Part shown: one piece after another, positions 32,250 to 37,497 of the stretch
How positions within the stretch are numbered: the stretch's first letter is position 1
Layout: each line of letters begins with the position of its first letter
NCBI GenBank assembly: GCA_021413735.1
Contig: JAIOPV010000229.1
Span: 1 to 37,497 of the forward strand
DNA from: Planctomycetota bacterium
GTDB taxonomy: Bacteria; Planctomycetota; Planctomycetia; Gemmatales; Gemmataceae
Reading direction: 5' to 3'
Length of the DNA stretch: 37,497 bases
Translations under genes and position numbers: made by a program
The notes under the pieces: model-generated
The model's database searches: none
What the model was told of the DNA's origin: nothing
Seen by the model: only the letters and a program-made list of their open reading frames with translations

Positions 32250-34514
32250 ATGGCCGCCGCTCCCGATCTGCTCAAAGACCTCACCGACGACCAGCAAGCC
32301 GCCGTGATGCACGGCGAAGGGCCGCTCCTCATTCTCGCGGGAGCCGGAAGCGGCAAGACTCGCGTTATCACTCGCCGAGTGGCGTATCTGTTGTCGCAGG
32401 GAGTTCGACCGAGCAACATCCTGGCGATCACGTTCACGAACAAGGCCGCAGGCGAAATGCGGGGGCGCGTCGAGCAACTCGTGCCCGGCAACCGCGTGAT
32501 CGTCAGCACGTTCCACGCGCTCGGGGCACGCTTGCTGCGACAGTACGCGGAACGGCTCGGGTTCGATCGCAACTTCACGATCTACGACATGGACGACCGC
32601 AACAAGCTTATCAAGGCGGCGCTGGAGTCATGCGGCATCGACAACGTGAAGTTCAGCCCGGAACGCATCGGCGGCGCGATCAGCAAGGCGAAGAACGCAC
32701 TCATTACGCCACCGATGTACGAGAAAACCGCGACGGATTTCTTCGCTCAAACCACGGCGAAAGTGTACCACGGCTACGAGAAGCGACTGCGTCACGCGAA
32801 TGCGATGGACTTCGACGACCTGCTGTATCTGCCGGCGATGGCGATGAAGCACAACGAGGAGCTGCGTGCCGAACTCGACAACCGCTTCCGCTACATCCTC
32901 ATCGACGAATATCAGGACACGAACTCCGCCCAGTACGAAATGGCGAAACGGTTGAGCCTCAACCACGACAACCTCACCGTGGTAGGCGACCCAGACCAAT
33001 CGATTTACAAGTGGCGGGGATCGGACATCAAGAACATCCTCGACTTCGAGCGAGATTTCCCGTCGGCACGGGTCATCACGCTGAACAAAAACTACCGCAG
33101 CACGAAGACGATCCTTCACGCGGCGAGCGTCCTCATCGACCACAACAAGCAGCGTAAGAAGAAGTCGCTCGTGACCGACAACCCGCAGGGTGAGCCGGTC
33201 CGCATCATCACGTTTGACAACGGTCTCGACGAGGCCGAAGGCGTCGTCATGCGGATTAAGCAAGCTGTGAGTGCCGGCAAGTTCAAGTATCGCGATCACG
33301 CCATCTTCATGCGAATCAACGCCCTCACGCGGTCACTCGAAAGTGCGTTCGTCAAGCACGGGGTGCCGTTCCAGATCGTGAAGGGCCTCGCGTTCTTCGA
33401 CCGCAAGGAAAACAAGGACGTGCTCGCGTATCTGCGGTTGCTCGCGAACCCGTCGGACACCGTGAGCTTCCTTAGAGTGGTGAACGAACCGCCCCGCGGC
33501 ATCGGCAAGGTGTCGCTCGACAAACTCCAGAGCATCGCAGCCGAGCGTGAGATGACGCTGATGGACGTGGCCGGCCAGGTCGCGAAGATCACCGACATCA
33601 AGGGCAAGGCTTCGACCGGCCTCCGCGACTTCCACAAGCTCATGACGGAACTGCGTGCCCGCCTCGACCTGCCGCCGCAAGACCTGATTCGCCTTGTGCT
33701 CGACAAAACCGGCTACGCCAACAACCTCCGCGAGTCCGGGGACGAAGACGACGCGGAACGGCTGGCGAACGTCGAGGAATTGGTGACCGCCGCGAAGCAG
33801 TTCCACGACCAGAGCCCCGAAAGCACGATTGTGGATTTCCTCGAACAGATCACGCTGGCGTCGGACGTTGACGGCTGGGATGAACAGGCCGATCACGTTT
33901 CGGTGATGACGTTGCACTCCTCGAAAGGCTTGGAATTCCCTGTGGTGTATGTGATGGCGGTGGAGGAAGGGCTGTTGCCGCACGAGCGGAGCATGGGCCG
34001 CGAAGACGAGATCGAAGAGGAACGCCGGCTGTGTTTCGTCGGCATGACGCGAGCGATGAAGGAACTGTATCTGTGCCACGCTCGGTTGCGGGAGTTCCGC
34101 GGGCAGATGAACTACGCCATCGAGAGCAGTTTCTTGCGGGAGTTGCCGCGAGACGGCATCGAGCGACTTGACCCGTCGATGTCGCGGAACGTGGCACGCA
34201 CCGCTGCGGACGAATGGCGAGCGAAGGCCGGCAACGCGGCTTCCGATTGGGCCGACACAGGAGCGCGACCGTTCATTCCGCCGGTGAAGAGGCACACGGA
34301 CATCAAGCCGACGATTCCGGATGGTGCCGACACAGGTCTGGCGGTTGGCGTGTTGGTGCAGCACGAGGAGTTCAACATCGGCACCGTGACAGACCTGAGC
34401 GGCTTCGGTGCGATGCGGCGAGTGAAGATCCGGTTTCCGGGGCACGGCGAGAAGACATTCATTGCTGACAAGGTTAAGCTCAAGGTCGTCGGACGGAAGA
34501 AAGCAGAGGGGTAG
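32250..34514 (+). CDS. pcrA: ATP-dependent DNA helicase PcrA/UvrD (SF1A)
   Basis: A 754-residue superfamily 1A helicase of usual length. Motifs in order: Q motif LTDDQQAAV, Walker A G31-A-G-S-G-K-T37, motif Ia ILAITFTNKAAGEM, motif II IDEYQDTN, motif III VVGDPDQSIYKWRGSD, motif IV TLNKNYRSTKTIL, motif V MTLHSSKGLEFPVVYV and motif VI EERRLCFVGMTRAM. A C-terminal small beta-barrel segment (VGVLVQHEEFNIGTV ... GEKTFIADKVKLKVV) fits the PcrA Tudor-like RNA-polymerase-binding domain. It unwinds DNA 3' to 5' in nucleotide excision repair and recombination control. AAGGA six bases ahead of the ATG supports the start. The lipoprotein gene begins two bases after its stop, and AcpS diverges from it over a repeat-rich 217-bp spacer. 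Confidence 0.97.
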   Translation: MAAAPDLLKDLTDDQQAAVMHGEGPLLILAGAGSGKTRVITRRVAYLLSQGVRPSNILAITFTNKAAGEMRGRVEQLVPGNRVIVSTFHALGARLLRQYAERLGFDRNFTIYDMDDRNKLIKAALESCGIDNVKFSPERIGGAISKAKNALITPPMYEKTATDFFAQTTAKVYHGYEKRLRHANAMDFDDLLYLPAMAMKHNEELRAELDNRFRYILIDEYQDTNSAQYEMAKRLSLNHDNLTVVGDPDQSIYKWRGSDIKNILDFERDFPSARVITLNKNYRSTKTILHAASVLIDHNKQRKKKSLVTDNPQGEPVRIITFDNGLDEAEGVVMRIKQAVSAGKFKYRDHAIFMRINALTRSLESAFVKHGVPFQIVKGLAFFDRKENKDVLAYLRLLANPSDTVSFLRVVNEPPRGIGKVSLDKLQSIAAEREMTLMDVAGQVAKITDIKGKASTGLRDFHKLMTELRARLDLPPQDLIRLVLDKTGYANNLRESGDEDDAERLANVEELVTAAKQFHDQSPESTIVDFLEQITLASDVDGWDEQADHVSVMTLHSSKGLEFPVVYVMAVEEGLLPHERSMGREDEIEEERRLCFVGMTRAMKELYLCHARLREFRGQMNYAIESSFLRELPRDGIERLDPSMSRNVARTAADEWRAKAGNAASDWADTGARPFIPPVKRHTDIKPTIPDGADTGLAVGVLVQHEEFNIGTVTDLSGFGAMRRVKIRFPGHGEKTFIADKVKLKVVGRKKAEG

Positions 34515-34516
34515 CC

Positions 34517-35278
34517 ATGCGAACCGTCGTACTGGTGCTTGTGCTGGCTGGGTGTGCGAAGCCGCAACCATCACAACCAATCGAGGAGGTCGTCCCCGTC
34601 GTTGTGGTGCCTGTGGACGTGGACCCAGTGGTCGAACCTCCTGCGGAACCCAAGTACGGTAACCCTTTCAACATGTCTCCTCACGACACCTGCGAGACAT
34701 TCAAGGATGACGAGCACGATCTTCTTACCCGAGCGCTGGCACGAGGGGAAGTCAAAGCGGGTGACGACATTGAACCGCTCATTAAGCGATTCCCGTATTA
34801 CAGAGTGGCACGGTACGGCGTGTACACCGACCTAGGGTTCTCGGGACCTGAATCCTATTTAATCGTCAGCGCCAAGAACGGGAAACTGGTCTCGGCCGTG
34901 ACAGGCGGTTGCATTCTCTCTGGCCGGTTCTTCGATACGACGACCCCGGAAGATCATCGAGATTCGAAACGAAGTTACGACGCAATGATGAAGCAACGGG
35001 CCGTGGTTCGTGACACTTTTCCTGCACTTGTTGGCTTTCCTGCCGCGTTTCATGCGTTGAGGAACTCACCACTGAAGTGGGGGGTTCGGAGGTGTTGGGG
35101 ACATTCATGGCCGCAATTGTTCACAATCTCGATTTGCAGGCGCTCGGACGTTGGGACAACAGCCGTGTGCCGTCGGCGCTGTTCTGGACCGTCAGCGGCT
35201 CACATCTTTATGGCTTCCCATCCGTCGATAGCGACGTCGATTTGCGTGGTTGCTTCCTCGCGCCACTGCGGCAGATGA
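34517..35278 (+). CDS. Lipoprotein of unknown function, probable 3' frameshift
   Basis: A 253-codon frame beginning MRTVVLVLVLAGC, a compact lipoprotein leader with Cys13 as the acylation site, followed by a Pro/Val-rich tether. Residues about 45-175 are globular, with YRVARYGVYTDLGF and SYLIVSAKNGKLVSAVTGG, and belong to no family I recognise. From about residue 185 the translation becomes rich in Arg, Cys, Ser and His, and it overlaps the start of the nucleotidyltransferase gene by 172 bp in another frame. This looks like non-coding translation. A one-base shift between about 35014 and 35057 would end the gene at the TGA at 35058-35060, leaving room for the next gene's ribosome site. So either the frame is shifted, or the overlap is real. 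It starts two bases after pcrA. Confidence 0.6.
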   Translation: MRTVVLVLVLAGCAKPQPSQPIEEVVPVVVVPVDVDPVVEPPAEPKYGNPFNMSPHDTCETFKDDEHDLLTRALARGEVKAGDDIEPLIKRFPYYRVARYGVYTDLGFSGPESYLIVSAKNGKLVSAVTGGCILSGRFFDTTTPEDHRDSKRSYDAMMKQRAVVRDTFPALVGFPAAFHALRNSPLKWGVRRCWGHSWPQLFTISICRRSDVGTTAVCRRRCSGPSAAHIFMASHPSIATSICVVASSRHCGR

Positions 35279-35886
35279 TCGGTCTGAAAGCACCACCCGA
35301 GACGGTCGAGCCCAAGGACATACTTGCGGGGTTGGAAGTCGAAGCGGTTTCACACGAGGTGGGGAAGTATCTGCGGTTGCTGTGCAAGCACAACGGCTAC
35401 GTCCTCGAACAGATCTTCTCGCCGCTCGTGTGCCACGGGGCCGACTTCCTCGCGCAACTGCGATCGTTCGCGAAACGCTGCATCACAAAGCACTGCAATC
35501 ACCACTATCGCGGCTTCCTCCAAACGCAGCGAAAGCTCATAGACAAAGAAGCCGAAGTGAAGGCGAAGACGCTGCTGTATGCGTATCGCGTCGCGATGAC
35601 CGGCGTTCACTTACTGGAAACGGGCGAAGTTGAGCCGCACCTGCCGACGCTCAACGAACGGTTCAAGATGCCGTACATACCGGAGTTGATCGCACGAAAG
35701 GCAGCTGCGGAATTCGGCCCATTGACGGGATTGGACGTGGCGTTCCACCGGGCTGAGTTGGATAAGTGGGAACAGCGGTTGGACGACGCTTTCACGGCAA
35801 GCACGTTGCCAGAAAACGCCCCAATCGAGGAACTTCATGAGTTCCTGGTGGATTTGCGATTAACGAATGACAGTCGCCCGGCATAA
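35107..35886 (+). CDS. Nucleotidyltransferase, COG3541/YcgL-like
   Basis: A 259-residue protein with the polymerase-beta nucleotidyltransferase signature: G31-S32-H-L-Y-G, then D41-S-D43-V-D45-L-R-G-C-F, close to the GSxxYG...DSDxDxRG pattern of COG3541. Members are thought to transfer a nucleotide, but substrates are unknown; some reside in phage and defence neighbourhoods. The helical C-terminal part (residues about 90-230, with HYRGFLQTQRKLI and TLLYAYRVAMTGVHLLETGE) is conserved in that group. GGAGG some 15 bases upstream is distant from this ATG; a GTG at 35077 is in frame but its added residues look non-coding. It overlaps the lipoprotein frame by 172 bp. It converges with the BON gene; stops are 15 bp apart. 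Confidence 0.88.
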   Translation: MAAIVHNLDLQALGRWDNSRVPSALFWTVSGSHLYGFPSVDSDVDLRGCFLAPLRQMIGLKAPPETVEPKDILAGLEVEAVSHEVGKYLRLLCKHNGYVLEQIFSPLVCHGADFLAQLRSFAKRCITKHCNHHYRGFLQTQRKLIDKEAEVKAKTLLYAYRVAMTGVHLLETGEVEPHLPTLNERFKMPYIPELIARKAAAEFGPLTGLDVAFHRAELDKWEQRLDDAFTASTLPENAPIEELHEFLVDLRLTNDSRPA

Positions 35887-35895
35887 AAGCCGGGC
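35876..35895. terminator. Hairpin at a convergent gene junction
   Basis: GCCCGGC (35876-35882) pairs with GCCGGGC (35889-35895) across the loop ATAAAA. The stem includes the last codons of the nucleotidyltransferase gene and lies seven bases from the BON-gene stop. Position suits a bidirectional stop, but T tracts are missing. Confidence 0.5.
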
Positions 35896-35901
35896 ACAAG
35901 A

Positions 35902-36120
35902 TTAGTGCGGACGGACTTCGACGTTGTTCCGAAGGCGACGCGCTCCGAGAGAAGAGCGAACTGCTTCTTGAGCGAGTTGCTTCATGTAGTAGCTGGTCAC
36001 ACGACCGGAAATCACGACTTCGTGATCGGTTGCGGTCACCATCAGCCGCCGGAGCTGGGGTAACGGACTGCTGGTGAGCACTTCTGCTGGCTCGATCGAA
36101 AGACTTGCACAGGCGGTCAT
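35902..36120 (-). CDS. Small BON-domain protein
   Basis: A 72-residue protein consisting almost only of one BON domain (about residues 20-72). The pattern LMVTATDHEVVISGRVTSYY followed by KQLAQEAVRSSLGARRLRNNVEV fits the BON alpha/beta sequence, with the central Gly of SGRV and the closing N-x-V-E-V. BON domains bind phospholipids or act as small accessory modules, often in the envelope; there is no signal peptide here, so a cytoplasmic role is likely. AGGAG precedes the ATG by about eight bases, which supports this start. It diverges from the DUF4337 gene across a 375-bp spacer that holds a second GAATGAGAA hairpin. Confidence 0.88.
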   Translation of the reverse strand: MTACASLSIEPAEVLTSSPLPQLRRLMVTATDHEVVISGRVTSYYMKQLAQEAVRSSLGARRLRNNVEVRPH

Positions 36121-36231
36121 CGCATCGCTCCTTCTGATGTCGATCTCGGATGAAACACCGAGGCGCCGCGGGAATCACCAAACCGAATGGTTTGAGTGAC
36201 CACCGGAGAATGGAGGTCGCCAACACCGAGC

Positions 36232-36263
36232 GAATGAGAATTCGACAAGTCGCGTTCTCATTC
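36232..36263. repeat. GAATGAGAA hairpin repeat, copy 2
   Basis: GAATGAGAA (36232-36240) pairs with TTCTCATTC (36255-36263). With its loop it matches the reverse complement of 32086-32119 closely. It lies in the 375-bp gap between the BON and DUF4337 genes, which contains no gene; a further 7-bp stem (CGATTGC 36375-36381 with GCAATCG 36395-36401) is also there. Confidence 0.8.
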
Positions 36264-36495
36264 AAGTTGGGCGGGAGAGAAGACCAGAAATCCCGCGGTT
36301 CCTTCCGAGCCCACCCGAAGGGTGAGCGAGGGGGCGAATCCATTTCACCCCTGGATGCTAAAGCCCCAAGAGACCGATTGCAACGATTTTTCGGGCAATC
36401 GAATCAGATTCGCGAGATTATTCCGTCACTTGAACACCTGCGGTCACGGCATAAACTTCCGCGCAGCACCTCCCCAGGAATCGGAGTCATCAGTC

Positions 36496-37203
36496 ATGGC
36501 CAACACGCACGAACACCTCGAACACGCCGAACACGCAGGCCACCATGCCAGCGATCCTTTCAACCAGCGGGTTGCCGTGTCGATGGCGATTGTCGCTGCG
36601 TGTCTCGCTGGCATCAGCATGGTTGGTCACCGAACGCACAACGAAGTTCTGCAACTCCTCGGCGACGCAAACCGCCTCCGAACCGAAGCCGCGACCGCCG
36701 AGGTCGAGAAGAGTAACCTGTTCGCCTGGTATCAGTCCAAGCGGATGCGTGAGGAGCAGTACAAGATCGCTGCGAAGCAGACCGGCTTCATCCCCGGAAC
36801 CCCTGACAAGGCTCGCACGGATGCCATCGAGGAATGGACGAAGAGCGCGGAGAATCAGCGGAAACCGAACAAGGATCACGATAGCCTACCCGAACTGCAG
36901 GAACGCGGACTGGAAGCCGGGAAACGAGCCGAAGAGTTGAAAGCGCAAGCGGCCACGATCCGCGAGGAAGCGACGCACGTCCATCATCAGGCCGATCGGC
37001 TCGACATCGCGCACCTGCTCGCGGAAGTGGCGCTTGTTGTGTGTTCCATCGCACTGCTGACCAAGAAGAAGCTTTACTGGGGCGTGGGCATCCTCGCGGC
37101 AGTGCTTGCGATTAGCGTAACCGCGTCGGCGTATATGATTCCTCATCATCCACACACCCCCGCACCCGCCGCGGCCGACACCAAAGATGCGCACGGACAT
37201 TGA
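36496..37203 (+). CDS. DUF4337 membrane protein
   Basis: A 235-residue protein from the ATG preceded by GGAG at about nine bases; an earlier in-frame ATG at 36322 would add 58 residues that look unrelated. It has the DUF4337 layout: a His-rich acidic N-terminus (MANTHEHLEHAEHAG), one transmembrane segment (RVAVSMAIVAACLAGISMV), and a long helical, charged middle with the typical NLFAWYQSKRMREEQYKIA segment and probable coiled-coil. Two more hydrophobic segments follow near the C-terminus (LAEVALVVCSIALL and WGVGILAAVLAISVTASAYM), then a His/Pro-rich tail. Function is unknown. The last 17 bp overlap the next gene's start, so the two are probably translated together. Confidence 0.9.
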   Translation: MANTHEHLEHAEHAGHHASDPFNQRVAVSMAIVAACLAGISMVGHRTHNEVLQLLGDANRLRTEAATAEVEKSNLFAWYQSKRMREEQYKIAAKQTGFIPGTPDKARTDAIEEWTKSAENQRKPNKDHDSLPELQERGLEAGKRAEELKAQAATIREEATHVHHQADRLDIAHLLAEVALVVCSIALLTKKKLYWGVGILAAVLAISVTASAYMIPHHPHTPAPAAADTKDAHGH

Positions 37204-37497
37204 CCCACCTACCTCGACAGCGGAAACGCAACCCGTTTGTCGTTGGTTCATGCCGTGGCGGTCGGCGGTCGCCGGGTGGGTGGTCACTGCTCTGGCGTTG
37301 CTCCTCGGAGTGCCGTTCTTTCTGTGCCTACCGCCGTGGCCCGATGTCACACTCTACGACATGGCCGCTCGCTCCATCCTTCACGGCGGCGTCTACTACC
37401 GCGATGTCTTCGACACCAACCTGCCCGGAATCGCCTGGGCAATGGCAGTCGTGCGTTACCTGTTCGGCTGGAGTTACGAAGTTCTGCGTGCTGTCGA
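37187..37497 (+). CDS. Membrane glycosyltransferase-like protein (GT39/PMT-like), partial
   Basis: The gene continues past the end of the window; 103 full codons are visible. The ATG at 37187 overlaps the DUF4337 stop. A short cytoplasmic N-terminus is followed by a membrane segment (AVAGWVVTALALLLGVPFFL). Then comes a loop with PDVTLYDMAARSILHGG and YYRDVFDTNLPG, the pattern of the first outer loop in PMT/ArnT-type GT-C glycosyltransferases, where an Asp of this loop is catalytic. These enzymes move sugars from lipid carriers to proteins or lipids. Family assignment rests on this short part only. Confidence 0.7.
   Translation, partial: MRTDIDPPTSTAETQPVCRWFMPWRSAVAGWVVTALALLLGVPFFLCLPPWPDVTLYDMAARSILHGGVYYRDVFDTNLPGIAWAMAVVRYLFGWSYEVLRAV

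Overview
The window looks like a chromosomal segment of a planctomycete, most likely in the Gemmataceae/Gemmata neighbourhood. This is an inference from gene content: a DUF1800-DUF1501 pair, a Tat-exported Gfo/Idh/MocA oxidoreductase, a PQQ-type beta-propeller, a DUF4337 protein, a HEAT-repeat protein, an unusual sigma-70-like factor, and a very large secreted macroglobulin-like protein. Most genes are GC-rich and many start with signal peptides, so much of the encoded biology is in the cell envelope. I see no rRNA, tRNA, CRISPR array, transposase or integrase.

Layout. 121-5714 (+): a large secreted protein with glycoside-hydrolase-like features, then a secreted fusion of an SxxK serine hydrolase with a VanX-type D-Ala-D-Ala dipeptidase. 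5715-6299: a gene-free tract of nested inverted and direct repeats. 6300-8302 (-): a muconate-lactonizing-subgroup enolase-family enzyme whose stop overlaps the TTG start of an alpha/beta hydrolase. 8434-11674 (+): a HEAT-repeat protein and a SplB-like radical SAM protein. 11814-15063 (-): a sigma factor, a Gfo/Idh/MocA oxidoreductase and a secreted esterase. 15184-18644 (+): a PQQ-like propeller, a small lower-GC gene reminiscent of immunity proteins, and an N-acyl-D-amino-acid deacylase-like amidohydrolase. 18668-25084 (-): one gene of about 2,138 codons. 25571-30532 (-): an RNase Z-like hydrolase, a TIM-barrel isomerase/endonuclease-like protein, DUF1501 and DUF1800. 31008-32032 (-): a P-loop kinase-like protein and a divergent AcpS. 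32250-35886 (+): PcrA/UvrD helicase, a lipoprotein whose 3' end runs into the next gene, and a COG3541-like nucleotidyltransferase. 35902-36120 (-): a BON-domain protein. 36496 to the end (+): a DUF4337 membrane protein and the start of a GT39-like membrane glycosyltransferase.

How genes may work together. Three enzymes could handle D-amino-acid or cell-wall-derived material (the VanX fusion, the N-acyl-D-amino-acid deacylase relative, and possibly the enolase-family enzyme), but they are not one operon, so this is only a theme. DUF1800 and DUF1501 form a two-gene unit of the kind common in planctomycetes. AcpS and the kinase-like gene are probably co-transcribed.

The strongest non-coding signal is a set of dispersed hairpin families in the spacers: a CGTTTAGCGG family (three sites), a GAATGAGAA/TTCTCATTC hairpin (two sites), a CCCCTCACCCGCGAC hairpin (two sites), and the cacagag/ggataaacgcag tract at 5.7-6.3 kb. 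The best candidates for new biology are the SxxK-VanX fusion, the AcpS homologue lacking its metal-binding Asp, the thioester-less giant protein, and these repeat families.
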